From Bacteriovoracaceae bacterium (GTDB lineage: Bacteria; Bdellovibrionota; Bacteriovoracia; Bacteriovoracales; Bacteriovoracaceae), in assembly GCA_947446575.1 (NCBI GenBank), contig CANFHC010000013.1, forward strand, positions 25,167 to 89,166: 64,000 nucleotides of DNA. Direction: 5' to 3'. Made by a program: the position numbers and the translations under genes. The first letter of the stretch is position 1, and each line of letters starts with the position of its first letter. Below, one piece after another: positions 1 through 9,294 of this stretch. The notes under the pieces were generated by a model. That model saw only the letters and a program-made list of their open reading frames with translations, did not search any database and was not told the origin of the DNA.

Positions 1-355
1 ATTCAACGGAAATAATCGTTTCTTCAAGATGTTCATTAATTGTATCTAGGCTTGGACGAAATCCGGGTCTTTGAAACATGTCAGCATGCTTGGCACTTTT
101 AAAAAAAAGCGATAAATCATTAAGGTTTTTCAAAAGTTCTTTCTTATCTTTTTGACGGCTAAAGTCCCATGAACTATAGTTGGTTGAGTATACGTAAGGA
201 ATAATTTTCACATAAGAATCATAAACATTTCCCATGACGGCTTTGGCCTGTGCTTGTTTTGCGTCGACTGGCGGCTCAGCTTTCTCTCCACTGATAAAAG
301 CAAAAGCTGGAACAATCATTGCCGTGCTTAAAATACTTAATAAAACTTTTTTCAA
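1..355 (-). CDS. Secreted protein of unknown function, cut off by the window edge
   Basis: The reading frame is open from the TTG at 355 to the window edge, so at least 118 codons are visible and the C-terminus is missing. The N-terminus (KKVLLSILSTAMIVPAFAF) is a clear signal peptide ending near AFA, so the product is exported. A GGAGG lies 5 nt upstream of the TTG. An in-frame ATG at 367 overlaps that Shine-Dalgarno sequence and is therefore less likely. The mature part is polar with several aromatic residues and no motif I recognise. The gene reads in the same direction as and downstream of pckA. Confidence 0.65.
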   Translation of the reverse strand, partial: MKKVLLSILSTAMIVPAFAFISGEKAEPPVDAKQAQAKAVMGNVYDSYVKIIPYVYSTNYSSWDFSRQKDKKELLKNLNDLSLFFKSAKHADMFQRPGFRPSLDTINEHLEETIISVE

Positions 356-387
356 AAAATCCTCCATGAAGATCGTGTTACTACTTG

Positions 388-1911
388 TTAACTTTTGAGC
401 TTGATAAGTTGTTGATTAAAGCTTGCCGATAGCTGAGTTGCCGCTTTTTGATAAGCAACTTTGTCCTCCCAAGCATTTTGTGAAATTAAGAGGGAAGACT
501 CGACACCTTCAATGGTTTTTGGAATTTTTAAATTAAAAATTTCATCCATTACAAAGTCCGAGATATTAACTTTATTGTCCTGAATTTGTCGTATTATTGC
601 TCTAGTCGTTTTAAGTGGAAAACGTTTTCCAGTACCATAAGGGCCACCAAACCAACCAGTATTAATTAACCAAACATTAATTTTATGATTCATCATAAGT
701 TTTTTTAAAAGAGCTGAATAAACCTGTGGTCTTCGCAACATAAATGGCGCTCCAAAGCAAGCAGAGAAGGTTGCCTGAGGAGTCTTAATATCTACTTCCG
801 TTCCGGCCAATTTAGCACTATAGCCTAAAACAAAATAATCGATAGCCTGCTCCGGAGTTAGCAAACTCACTGGAGGTAAAACACCAAAAGCATCTGCACT
901 CAGATAAAAAATATCTTTAGGGATAAAGCCTTCTGCGCTTATTGCACGATTTTCAATAAAGCTTAGTGGATAACTAGAGCGCCCATTTTCAGTAATACTG
1001 TCGTCAGAGAAATCCAACTCACTTCTATCGTCATTGATTTTTACATTTTCCAAAAATGAAGAAAATCTAGTTGAAGCCGCATAAATTTCTGGTTCAGTTG
1101 AAGCGGCTAGTTTAAATGTTTTTGCATAGCAGCCACCTTCAAAATTAAATACTCCTTTGTCTGATAAGCCATGTTCGTCATCACCAATTAATTGCACTCC
1201 TTCATCTGTAGAAAGAGTCGTTTTCCCTGTTCCGGATAAACCAAAAAAGACAAAACTTTCATTCTTGGGATTTTGATTAGCCCCTGAATGCATTGGGAGA
1301 ATTCCATGATCTGGAGTCAGGAAATTCATTACAGAGAACATGCTTTTTTTAACTTCTCCAGCATACAATGTTCCCACGATAATAGTTGTTTTCGTTTTGA
1401 AGCAACTAACAATTACGGTGCTTGAATTTGTGTCATAAATCTTTGGATTCAATTCAAAGTTAGGCGCATGATAAATTTTAAAGTTCGTCAATGACTGACC
1501 AATAATTGAATTTTTAAAAATATACTGTGTGAAAAAAGCTGTTGAGGCATGAGTCGAGATGAATTCAATTCCTAAAGCAAATTGAGAGACTGCTCCAATA
1601 GAGCGTTCTGTAAAATATAATTCTCTTTGTGATTCGAGATAAGTTATAACGTCTGTAGTAAGCCTCGCAAAAGTACTTTCGGACATTTCATTGATATTAT
1701 TTTCCCACCAAATGTTTTCTTTGCTGGCTTCATTCATCACAACATATTTATCATTGGCTGATCTACCTGTGTGACTTCCAGTGTAAACAATCAATTCCCC
1801 ATGCGGGCCTAAAACTCCCTCATTGTTTTTAATAGCTTTTTCCATAAGTTCGGACTTATGAGAATTTTTATAAATATTCTTGTGCTTAACTAATTCATTA
1901 ATCGAAGGCAT
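388..1911 (-). CDS. pckA: Phosphoenolpyruvate carboxykinase (ATP)
   Basis: This enzyme converts oxaloacetate and ATP to phosphoenolpyruvate, the entry step of gluconeogenesis, in the cytoplasm. The 507 residues are slightly shorter than typical ATP-type enzymes. Visible motifs are the substrate-binding TGRSANDKY near residues 48-56, the P-loop GLSGTGKT at 224-231, the metal/nucleotide segment LIGDDEHG shortly after it, and the C-terminal WFGGPYGTGKRF. The ATG at 1911 has a short purine-rich AAGGAtAGAGGA upstream. An amino-acid-consuming lifestyle would fit use of this enzyme, but that is inference. The family call is secure. Confidence 0.97.
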   Translation of the reverse strand: MPSINELVKHKNIYKNSHKSELMEKAIKNNEGVLGPHGELIVYTGSHTGRSANDKYVVMNEASKENIWWENNINEMSESTFARLTTDVITYLESQRELYFTERSIGAVSQFALGIEFISTHASTAFFTQYIFKNSIIGQSLTNFKIYHAPNFELNPKIYDTNSSTVIVSCFKTKTTIIVGTLYAGEVKKSMFSVMNFLTPDHGILPMHSGANQNPKNESFVFFGLSGTGKTTLSTDEGVQLIGDDEHGLSDKGVFNFEGGCYAKTFKLAASTEPEIYAASTRFSSFLENVKINDDRSELDFSDDSITENGRSSYPLSFIENRAISAEGFIPKDIFYLSADAFGVLPPVSLLTPEQAIDYFVLGYSAKLAGTEVDIKTPQATFSACFGAPFMLRRPQVYSALLKKLMMNHKINVWLINTGWFGGPYGTGKRFPLKTTRAIIRQIQDNKVNISDFVMDEIFNLKIPKTIEGVESSLLISQNAWEDKVAYQKAATQLSASFNQQLIKLKS

Positions 1912-1982
1912 TCCTCTATCCTTGGTATTTAATTTAACACTAAATTAAAAATATCTTAAAGTAGCTGATATAGATCAGTGTT

Positions 1983-2840
1983 TTATACTTTTATGACTAA
2001 CGTTGGAAAAAAAGACTCATGGAGGATATGGCGAGTGACACTTCCACCAAGAATGGCCTCTAGACGATTGGATTTTGCCGTAATCGCAACGATATCTGCT
2101 TTAGTATCACCCGCAATTCGTAAAATCGCTTCAGAAAATGAAACCGAACTCTCTCCAATTAGAAAAGAATATTTAATATTTTCTTTCGCGCATCTTTTTT
2201 CTAGTTTATGTGATTTTTGTAAAGTGATCTCTTCAAATTCTTTTAACGTCATCAATGGCTCAGGAACAGGGACATGCACGATTATTAATTCAGAATCCCA
2301 CTTTTTTACATACTCTATTGTCTTTTCTAATCCCAAATACCCCTTAGGCGTGAAGTCGTGTGCATAGACTATTTTCTGAGGCATTCCTTTGCGAAATTTA
2401 ATATCTTGATGATAAATTAGCAAATCACATCTCGAGAGATGAATAATAGATTCTGCAAAGCTACCTAAAATTATGCGAGGAAAAAACTTTTTACTCGTAG
2501 AGGAAATGATAATGAGGTCGATATTTTTTAATTTTGAATAATTCACTAAACTTTTTACATGTGAAGTAAGAGAGAGACTTTTCTCAAAGATTATCTCTGT
2601 TTTTAAATTGCTTAACTTTAACTTTTTTAAGCATTTTTTTAAAATATCTTTGGGATAAGTTGAGTACCTTTTTGAAATAGGAATATTGAAAGCTAAAGCC
2701 AATTCTTGTTCGGCACTGGAAGCGATATAAACGGCAGTAACAGTGTCTTTTTTACTAAAAAGTTCAACAATTATATCTCTGCCTAATTCTTGAAGTTTTT
2801 TATTTTTTTCAAAAGCATTGATCGACCAAAGTACTTTCAT
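1983..2840 (-). CDS. Universal stress protein with two UspA domains
   Basis: The 285-residue cytoplasmic protein has two consecutive Usp-like alpha/beta domains. The first begins at residue 1 (MKVLWSINAFEKNKK), and the second, better preserved, runs from about residue 135 (KIVYAHDFTPKG). It ends with the family pattern ADIVAITAKS...GGSVTRHILHES...PTLVIKV. The GS-TRHIL segment matches the ATP-binding glycine-rich loop of Usp proteins. The ATG at 2840 follows a full-strength AGGAGGTGA; the GTG six bases further upstream lies inside the ribosome-binding site and was rejected. The target of such proteins is generally unknown. Confidence 0.85.
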   Translation of the reverse strand: MKVLWSINAFEKNKKLQELGRDIIVELFSKKDTVTAVYIASSAEQELALAFNIPISKRYSTYPKDILKKCLKKLKLSNLKTEIIFEKSLSLTSHVKSLVNYSKLKNIDLIIISSTSKKFFPRIILGSFAESIIHLSRCDLLIYHQDIKFRKGMPQKIVYAHDFTPKGYLGLEKTIEYVKKWDSELIIVHVPVPEPLMTLKEFEEITLQKSHKLEKRCAKENIKYSFLIGESSVSFSEAILRIAGDTKADIVAITAKSNRLEAILGGSVTRHILHESFFPTLVIKV

Positions 2841-3053
2841 AATCACCTCCTAGATACTGAATAACCATACCTAAGCGATTAGAAAAAGTCCTAATCAAAA
2901 ATATTCTTAAAATTATCTTATGTTTTGCAGGAGTTTTTCGATAAAGCTGTCCCCTCTAGCCAGGCCCGAAATGAATTTAGAAAATTTAATAAGTAATTTT
3001 TTTAAACTTATACTAAGTATTATGGCGATATATTGTATAAAATACTTAATGTT

Positions 3054-4154
3054 TTAATTTCTTTTTACTAACAAGACTCCACACTCCATATGATCGGTGT
3101 AAGGAAATTGATCAAACAATGCAAAACGTTTTATCTCATGAGACTTCGTTAATGTTTCTAAATTTTCAATTAAAGTATTTGGATTACATGAAATATATAA
3201 AATTCGTTCATAATTTTGTACTAAAATAAGAGTATTAGGGTCAAGACCTGCTCTTGGTGGATCGACAAAAATTGTATTGCATTCATAACTTTTTAGATCA
3301 ATTCCCTTCAGCCTCGTAAATTCTCTCACTCCATTCATCGCATCACTAAAATCTTCAGCAGACATGCGAATAATATCCAAATTTTTTATATTGTTTGCAG
3401 CTATATTAAATTGGGCTGCATCAACTGAAGGCTTTGCCAGTTCAGTCGCTAAAACACGGTTAAAATTAGGAGATAGAGCAATAGAGAAATTTCCATTACC
3501 ACAATAAAGCTCTAACAGATCACCTTTGCTTTCTCTCGTTACGTCAATCGCCCATTCAAGCATTTTAATCGCTACTTTTGCATTAGGCTGAGTAAAACTA
3601 TTTTCAATTTGTTTGTAAATCAGTTTTTTTCCATCAACAGGTAGCTCTTCAATGACATAATCTTGATCGACATCTATTTTTTGTTTGCGAGCTCTTCCAA
3701 CTAAGTGCACTTTAAATTTTAAATTGAGTTTTGTTTTTAATTCATTAACTGCAGCAATCCAATCTGCCCCTAGTTGTCGGTGATATAAAAGTGTGACTAA
3801 TATTTCACCACTTAAAGTTGAAAGAAAATCCACTTGAAAGAGTTTATGCCGCAAAATTTGATTGGGACGAATTTCTTCCATCAGGGATTTCATCATGTCA
3901 TTAATCAGAATACTTGCCGGTAAATATTGGTCAGTTCGAACTTTTTGATCAACCACTTTATCGAACATGTAAAAATACATATCCTCACCTTCGTGCCAGA
4001 CGCGAAATTCTGAACGCATTCGGTAATGAGCTGGTGTAGATTCAAATACCTCTAACTCCGGAGTATTAAAAGACGCAAAAATTTGTTTAAGCTTTAAGCG
4101 TTTTTCTTCAAGTTGTGCAGCATAATGTGCGGGATCTAGCAGGGCAAGATTCAT
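3054..4154 (-). CDS. trmA: tRNA (uracil-5-)-methyltransferase TrmA
   Basis: It makes 5-methyluridine at position 54 of the tRNA T-loop using SAM. The SAM site [15 protein letters not shown], the motif [10 protein letters not shown], and the catalytic-cysteine motif YISCNPNTL are all present. The N-terminus ([12 protein letters not shown]) resembles E. coli TrmA and there is no TRAM domain, which favours TrmA over RlmD. Starting at the ATG at 4154 gives 366 residues, the same length as the E. coli protein; an in-frame TTG 12 nt upstream is the alternative. It is divergent from the cysteine desulfurase/ThiI pair, so tRNA modification genes cluster here. Confidence 0.92.
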   Translation of the reverse strand: MNLALLDPAHYAAQLEEKRLKLKQIFASFNTPELEVFESTPAHYRMRSEFRVWHEGEDMYFYMFDKVVDQKVRTDQYLPASILINDMMKSLMEEIRPNQILRHKLFQVDFLSTLSGEILVTLLYHRQLGADWIAAVNELKTKLNLKFKVHLVGRARKQKIDVDQDYVIEELPVDGKKLIYKQIENSFTQPNAKVAIKMLEWAIDVTRESKGDLLELYCGNGNFSIALSPNFNRVLATELAKPSVDAAQFNIAANNIKNLDIIRMSAEDFSDAMNGVREFTRLKGIDLKSYECNTIFVDPPRAGLDPNTLILVQNYERILYISCNPNTLIENLETLTKSHEIKRFALFDQFPYTDHMECGVLLVKRN

Positions 4155-4232
4155 AGGTACATCCAAAAGCTTAGAGGAGCGGTATTAAGAAATATTTTAA
4201 CATATTCAATGCGATCGTGATAGAAACTAAGC

Positions 4233-5372
4233 ATGAAATATTTTGACCATGCTGCCTCAACATGTCTATATCCTGAAGTTTTGGAAAATCTTCTCGAATC
4301 TTTACGCGAAGACTTTGCCAATCCAAGCTCGCAGCATGTTTTGGGACATGATTTAAGAGAAAAAATTGAAAGTGTGCGAAGTCGTTTTTTAAAATTATTA
4401 GGTGCACAGGCGCAAGATTTTTTTATTTTTACTTCTTCGGCCACTGAATCAAACAACACTGTCGTTCTGGGCTTAAATTTAAATGCCGGAGACACAATCG
4501 TTTACTCACCTGCAGATCACCCAAGTCTAACGGCGCCGATTGAAAATTTGGCAAAAAAATATAAATGCGAATTAAAAAAGATTCAATTAAATACAGATGG
4601 GACAATAAACCTGGATCAATTTTCAGATCTATTATCTGAAAAAGTAAAATTGGTGGCCCTTACTCATATTAATAACCAAAGTGGGGCTTTAATTGAAATT
4701 GAAAAAATCACAAAACTCGTAAAAGATAAAACAGCTGCCCACGTCCATGTTGACGCCGTTCAATCATTTGGAAAAATTCCTGTTAAGCTCAGCTGTCATA
4801 TCGATTCAATGAGCATCACTTCTCATAAGATTGGAGGACCTAAAGGCATTGCAGGTTTATATTTAAAGGCTAGTCATAAAGTTGCCCCGCTTTTTCTTGG
4901 TGGTGGGCAAGAAAAAGGTATGCGTTCAAGCACCGAAGCATTTCCTTTGATATTTGCTTTTTTAACAGCAGCAGAAATTTCAATAAAAAATCGCGAATTT
5001 AATTTTAATAAAAATGTGGAAATAAAAAAAACAATAGAAACCAGATTAATGAAGGCTATTCCTAAATTGCAATTTTCTTTTCAGCATTCTTCTCCTTATA
5101 TTTTCTCATTTGTCCTACCGGGAATTCCTTCAGACGTATTACTTAGACATTTAGAAATCCGGCAAGTCTATATTTCATCGACATCTGCATGTTCTTCTAA
5201 AATCGTGGGGTACAACCCAACTTTGGCTGCCCTAAATATTCCTGAAAAACATCACAAGAATTTTATACGTATTTCCCTCGGGGTCCAAACAAGTATTGAA
5301 GACGCCGAACTTTTAATTCACGAGTTTATAAAAGTGTGGGACGACCTAAAACATATGAACCAACAGGCATAA
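4233..5372 (+). CDS. Cysteine desulfurase (NifS/IscS family), likely ThiI partner
   Basis: This PLP enzyme (379 residues) removes sulfur from cysteine as an enzyme-bound persulfide. The PLP-binding lysine is K199 in SITSHKIGGPKG, and the cofactor-binding SSATESNN lies near 68-75. The persulfide cysteine is C320 in STSACSSK, in a short active-site loop. The stop codon lies 2 nt before the ATG of thiI, so the two are translationally linked. Dedicated desulfurase-ThiI pairs are known in Bacillus subtilis (NifZ-ThiI); a role as the sulfur donor for 4-thiouridine is inferred from that arrangement. Confidence 0.92.
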   Translation: MKYFDHAASTCLYPEVLENLLESLREDFANPSSQHVLGHDLREKIESVRSRFLKLLGAQAQDFFIFTSSATESNNTVVLGLNLNAGDTIVYSPADHPSLTAPIENLAKKYKCELKKIQLNTDGTINLDQFSDLLSEKVKLVALTHINNQSGALIEIEKITKLVKDKTAAHVHVDAVQSFGKIPVKLSCHIDSMSITSHKIGGPKGIAGLYLKASHKVAPLFLGGGQEKGMRSSTEAFPLIFAFLTAAEISIKNREFNFNKNVEIKKTIETRLMKAIPKLQFSFQHSSPYIFSFVLPGIPSDVLLRHLEIRQVYISSTSACSSKIVGYNPTLAALNIPEKHHKNFIRISLGVQTSIEDAELLIHEFIKVWDDLKHMNQQA

Positions 5373-5374
5373 TC

Positions 5375-6601
5375 ATGGTTTTTCACTTAGTCATTTCTAT
5401 TGACGAACTTTGGTTAAAAGGAAAAAACCAAAGATTATATTTGCGATCGGCCATTGATCATATCAATTCTGTTTTTAAAAATTATCACTTTGATAAATTC
5501 TCTCAAAAAATAAAATTTCAAAGACTCTATTATTCTTCTCCAAGCCCCTACAGTGACGAACTCATTACTGCTTTAACAAAAGTTCCGGGACTCTCCTACA
5601 TTTCTCCTTCTAAAGTAATGCCTCGTGCACCCAACGAAGACTTAGAAAATGTTTATGCTGAAATTCTTAATGAATTATCTTTTTTAGAATATACTTCGAA
5701 AACTTTTAGAGCATCTGTAAGAAGAATAGATCAATTTTTTTCACAACACTCAACTGTGATTGAAAGAGAAATTGGTCATAGAGTTATTACGCGCTATCCT
5801 CGGGCAAAAGTTAAATTGCAAAAGCCCGAAATAGAAATTGATGTGCGCATTCTCGCTAAAGAAGTTTCCATTTCGGTCAACTCCTACAAGGGAATCGGAG
5901 GCCTTCCATGGGGCACTACCGGAAGTGCATTAACGATGTTATCAGGTGGATTCGATTCTCCTGTTGCATCTTTTTTAATGGCTAAGCGAGGTATTAAACA
6001 ATCTTTTGTTTTTTTCCACGCTTATCCATTTGTAGGAAGAGAAGTTCTAACTAAAATAAAAAAATTAGTTTCAGAACTTGCGAAATACCAAAGAAATACA
6101 CATTTATACATTATTCCTTTTGGTGATATTCAAAACCTCATTAGCAAAAATTGCAATGACGAGTACCGCACAATATTTTTTAAAAAATATATGGTGGAGC
6201 TTGCCAATCTCTTATGCGATCGCCTCAATGCGACTGCGCTTATCACCGGAGATAGTGTCGGCCAAGTCTCAAGCCAGACAATGGAGAATTTGCATTTGAT
6301 GGATATTGCTTCAAAACGCATGATCATGCGGCCACTAATAGGGTTTAATAAGCTGGAAATCCTTAATTGTGCAACGGCCATAGGAACTCATAGTATTTCC
6401 ATTCAGCCACATGATGATGCTTGTGCTCTGTTTGCTTCAAAAAATCCAATCATTATTCCTGATGTCGACTATTGGAATTCGTGGGAGCGCGAACATAATT
6501 TTGATTCCGAGCTTTTAGCTGCCTTGGATAAAATGGAATCCTTTTCTGTGAATCTTCGAGGTGAAATCTTTAAAAAAGATTTTTTTTCATTTGATTCATA
6601 A
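5375..6601 (+). CDS. thiI: tRNA 4-thiouridine synthase ThiI, without rhodanese domain
   Basis: ThiI adenylates uridine 8 of tRNA and inserts sulfur to give s4U. An N-terminal ferredoxin-like/THUMP region covers roughly residues 1-170. It is followed by the PP-loop ATP pyrophosphatase motif LSGGFDSP at 189-196 and the ThiI signature GQVSSQTMENL. C350 in DDACALF corresponds to the conserved cysteine of the short ThiI class. There is no C-terminal rhodanese domain (408 residues against about 480 in E. coli). The ATG at 5375, 2 nt after the desulfurase stop, was chosen over an upstream in-frame GTG lying inside the desulfurase gene. Confidence 0.93.
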   Translation: MVFHLVISIDELWLKGKNQRLYLRSAIDHINSVFKNYHFDKFSQKIKFQRLYYSSPSPYSDELITALTKVPGLSYISPSKVMPRAPNEDLENVYAEILNELSFLEYTSKTFRASVRRIDQFFSQHSTVIEREIGHRVITRYPRAKVKLQKPEIEIDVRILAKEVSISVNSYKGIGGLPWGTTGSALTMLSGGFDSPVASFLMAKRGIKQSFVFFHAYPFVGREVLTKIKKLVSELAKYQRNTHLYIIPFGDIQNLISKNCNDEYRTIFFKKYMVELANLLCDRLNATALITGDSVGQVSSQTMENLHLMDIASKRMIMRPLIGFNKLEILNCATAIGTHSISIQPHDDACALFASKNPIIIPDVDYWNSWEREHNFDSELLAALDKMESFSVNLRGEIFKKDFFSFDS

Positions 6602-6647
6602 CTTAGTTTTAGTCATAATGATTTCCATAAATTAAGGAGACTTTACA

Positions 6648-7274
6648 ATGAAAAAAATTCTTATCGTCCTCAGTGCTATGGTTTTACTACTTACAAGTTG
6701 TGCTAGTGACAACAAAAGAACTTATGCTGGTGCTGGTATCGGTGCAGTGGCCGGTGGAGCCTTGGGTGCTGTTCTTGGAAAAGGAAAAGGAGCTGCCATA
6801 GGTGCAGTTATCGGTGGATCTCTAGGTGGATACTTAGGCCACAGAATGGATAAACAAGCAAAAGAGCTTGAGGCAATTGCCGAAACAAAAAGAACTGAGC
6901 AAGGTTTAGTGACAAAATTAAAAAGTGATATTCTTTTTGATTCAGGAAAATCAGATTTGAAAGGTGGAGCAAAAGAAAACCTCGGGCAAATGGCCGCGAT
7001 AATGAAGAAGTATCCTGAAAATGTTTTAACAATTAAAGGTTATACGGATAATACTGGAAAAGTTGAACTCAATGATGCGCTTTCAGCAAAACGTGCAAGT
7101 GCTGTTAGAGAACAATTAGTGGCGGCAGGTTTAACAAATACGGCGATTACAACTAAAGGAATGGGGCCTGCTAATCCAATTGCAGACAACACAAAAGCTG
7201 ACGGAAGAAAACAAAATCGTCGTGTAGAAATTGAAATCACTGTTGATGAGTCCAAAGCACCAAAAGAAAAATAA
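6648..7274 (+). CDS. OmpA-family lipoprotein with glycine-zipper domain
   Basis: The 208-residue precursor has a lipobox LLTSC with C18 as the lipidated residue. A glycine-zipper segment rich in GAGIGAVAGGALG repeats spans about 25-65. The C-terminus (about 90-195) is an OmpA-like peptidoglycan-binding domain with ILFDSGKSDL, the TIKGYTDNTG motif and the NRRVEIEI end. It is probably anchored in the outer membrane and tethers it to the cell wall. The ATG at 6648 has an AAGGAG upstream. A strong hairpin terminator follows at 7280-7315. Confidence 0.9.
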   Translation: MKKILIVLSAMVLLLTSCASDNKRTYAGAGIGAVAGGALGAVLGKGKGAAIGAVIGGSLGGYLGHRMDKQAKELEAIAETKRTEQGLVTKLKSDILFDSGKSDLKGGAKENLGQMAAIMKKYPENVLTIKGYTDNTGKVELNDALSAKRASAVREQLVAAGLTNTAITTKGMGPANPIADNTKADGRKQNRRVEIEITVDESKAPKEK

Positions 7275-7279
7275 TCTAT

Positions 7280-7315
7280 TTTGAGCAGACAATTGAGATC
7301 AGTTGTCTGCTCAAA
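7280..7315. terminator. Bidirectional intrinsic terminator between OmpA-type and mltA genes
   Basis: Two 13-base arms, TTTGAGCAGACAA and its exact complement, flank a 10-base loop between convergent genes. The arms supply A- and T-rich ends on both strands. Confidence 0.85.
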
Positions 7316-7319
7316 TTTA

Positions 7320-8480
7320 TTAGCGGGGAAGTAAGTAATAAAGACGACCAGGGTGTCGCATTACTCCTGCTTTCTGAGCAGCATCATCGCCAATTCCAAA
7401 ATACAGATCAACTCTCCCGCCTCCTGTAATCGCTCCACCTGTATCTTGATCAAAAACAAATCGTGGTTTTTTAATCCAAGAGGTCGCTTCAATATCTTCA
7501 ATCGTTGAAAAAACTGGTTCTTCAATTTCTAAAAAGGCCATAGCACCCTTGGGGAAAAAAGCTTTATCTGTTGCAATAGTTCTTCCAGTACTTACCTCTG
7601 CACCCGAATAAGTAATAGCAGCAGTGTCGAGTTTTTTGAAAAATACGTAACTAGGATTTTTATTTAAAATATTTTGTTGTTCTTTTTTTTGCAACGTTTT
7701 TAAATGCTCCCGAATTTTTCTCATGCTCATTTTTTCTATTGGAATAAAATCTGTGAGTAATTTTCCAATGGCCATATATGGAAATCCATTTTGACTATCG
7801 TATCCCACATGCATTGATTCTCCATTGCCTAGATCGACAATGCCTGAACCTTGGATATGAATAAAAAAGGCATCCACTGGTTCAAGATAGACGAGTTCTA
7901 AATTTCTATTTTTCAATTTGAATTCAGAATCAATTTCACTGCGGGTGTAATACGGACTAACAATTTTGTCATGAAGCCGACCTTGAAGTGCCCATGGCTT
8001 TAATCCAAAAGCTTTATAATCAATAGTCACCATATCATCAGGATTCATGTATAAGGGCTGAGAATACTTTTCAGAAGGAACTTTGGAGCCAAGAACTCTT
8101 GGTTCATAATAACCAGTGGCCAATACTTCTCCCCAAGAATCTTTTCCATATACTTCATAAAAATCAAAATTGTGCCGAATGTAATTGATCCAATCGTCTT
8201 GGTGATCAAGAATTTTTTCTAACGAATTTAAGTAAACAATTTTATCTAGGGTTTTATTACCAAAAATCATTTGGTCTTTTACCATTCTTGATTTTTTAAT
8301 TTCATCGATATGTTTTTTTAGAGCAGAAAAAAAACTTTCTTTGCTTAAAGTATCACTAATTGTCGGAGGATTTTTTGCTAATCGCATGGAATCGGCACGT
8401 TTGACTAATGGTGCTCGAGCACAAGATGCAAAAAGTAAAACTAAAATAAGAAGCTGAGTCCAATTTTTAATAACTACCAA
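7320..8480 (-). CDS. mltA: Membrane-bound lytic murein transglycosylase A (lipoprotein)
   Basis: MltA cleaves peptidoglycan glycan strands to 1,6-anhydro ends from the inner face of the outer membrane. The protein has a lipobox LLFASC with C20, the MltA barrel motifs (ATGYYEPRVLGS, FFIHIQGSG), and the C-terminal 3D domain with VFDQDTGGAITGGGRVDLYFG carrying the catalytic aspartates. The start is uncertain: TTG at 8480 overlaps the end of the glyoxalase gene by 7 nt, and an in-frame ATT-AAA 9 nt further on is also possible. The pair with the upstream gene forms an overlapping operon. Length 386 is typical. Confidence 0.92.
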   Translation of the reverse strand: MVVIKNWTQLLILVLLFASCARAPLVKRADSMRLAKNPPTISDTLSKESFFSALKKHIDEIKKSRMVKDQMIFGNKTLDKIVYLNSLEKILDHQDDWINYIRHNFDFYEVYGKDSWGEVLATGYYEPRVLGSKVPSEKYSQPLYMNPDDMVTIDYKAFGLKPWALQGRLHDKIVSPYYTRSEIDSEFKLKNRNLELVYLEPVDAFFIHIQGSGIVDLGNGESMHVGYDSQNGFPYMAIGKLLTDFIPIEKMSMRKIREHLKTLQKKEQQNILNKNPSYVFFKKLDTAAITYSGAEVSTGRTIATDKAFFPKGAMAFLEIEEPVFSTIEDIEATSWIKKPRFVFDQDTGGAITGGGRVDLYFGIGDDAAQKAGVMRHPGRLYYLLPR

Positions 8481-8893
8481 CTTCCAATGTTTTCCATTTC
8501 AGTCCATGGAGATTGAGGAAGTAATTTCTCACCAATTTGTAAAAGCTCAATTGATTGATTATCAGGTGATTTCACAAAGGCCATGTAGCCGTCACGAGGA
8601 GGTCGATTGATTACAACACCAGCTTGCATTAATTTTTCACAAGTTTGATAAATATTTTCTACACCGAAAGCGAGATGGCCGAAATTTCTTCCCGCGGAAT
8701 ACTCTTCTTCATATCCCCAATTATGTGTAAGTTCTATTTCGGGTCCACCGACTTTAGTCGCTAAAAAAACTAATGTGAACTTGCCAGCGGGATAATCCTG
8801 TCTTTTGACCTCTATTAAGCCGAGCTTATTAATAAAAAAATCGAGCGCAAGGGCTAGGTCTTTAACTCTCAACATCGTATGGAGAAATTGCAT
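8474..8893 (-). CDS. gloA: Lactoylglutathione lyase (glyoxalase I)
   Basis: The enzyme converts the hemithioacetal of methylglyoxal and glutathione to S-lactoylglutathione. The 139 residues form two VOC-fold repeats. The expected metal ligands are present: H5 (FLHTMLRV), E54 (IELTHNW), H73 (FGHLAFGV) and E116 (SIELLQI). Substrate-site residues around RQDYPAGKFTLVFL also match the family. Its stop overlaps the start of mltA, suggesting co-transcription. GST and glutathione peroxidase genes at the other end of the window fit a glutathione-using cell. Confidence 0.85.
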   Translation of the reverse strand: MQFLHTMLRVKDLALALDFFINKLGLIEVKRQDYPAGKFTLVFLATKVGGPEIELTHNWGYEEEYSAGRNFGHLAFGVENIYQTCEKLMQAGVVINRPPRDGYMAFVKSPDNQSIELLQIGEKLLPQSPWTEMENIGSW

Positions 8894-8950
8894 AATATTT
8901 TAATCCTTTTTGCTAGATTATATATTCATATTCTCCACAAAATAAACAAT

Positions 8951-8974
8951 AAAGCCACTGCTGTCAGTGGCTTT
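8951..8974 (-). terminator. Intrinsic terminator after the small secreted protein
   Basis: Ten-base perfect arms (AAAGCCACTG/CAGTGGCTTT) with a 4-base loop are followed on the minus strand by TTTATTG. It lies 15 nt beyond the stop of the 66-residue gene. Confidence 0.8.
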
Positions 8975-8988
8975 GAGCTGAATCGGTG

Positions 8989-9189
8989 TTATTCTTTTTT
9001 TGCTTCCGGTGCAGCAGCCTCTTTTGCTTTAGCCATTTCCTCTTTAATGCATTTTTTAAGCATTTTCCCTTTCATGGAACTATCTTTCATTTTACATGCT
9101 TCTTTAGCTGCCTTCCACTCAGCTTTATTCCCTTTTGCAAATGTTGTGAGTGAAAATAATGCCAGAGAAATAATCAGTAACGTTTTCAT
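8989..9189 (-). CDS. Small secreted lysine-rich protein, PsiF-like
   Basis: The 66-residue precursor has a signal peptide (MKTLLIISLALFSLTTFA) and a short mature chain. That chain is very rich in lysine and alanine with only two cysteines, in the pattern EACKMKD..GKMLKKCIKEE. This spacing resembles one PsiF repeat, a short secreted domain of unknown function, but the match is by eye and weak. A purine-rich ribosome-binding site precedes the ATG and its own terminator follows, so it is probably a real monocistronic gene. Confidence 0.7.
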   Translation of the reverse strand: MKTLLIISLALFSLTTFAKGNKAEWKAAKEACKMKDSSMKGKMLKKCIKEEMAKAKEAAAPEAKKE

Positions 9190-9294
9190 AGCAACTCCCT
9201 TGTTAATTGAGGTAAAAAAACTTCAAAAAAGAGAATCTGCTATTTTACTCATTAATGAAAATAGATAAATAAAATAGAATGCATAATTAAAAAT

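Noticed and set aside
5336..5374. Upstream in-frame GTG start for thiI
   Set aside because: It lies inside the cysteine desulfurase gene and would add residues unlike ThiI; the ATG at 5375 directly follows the desulfurase stop.
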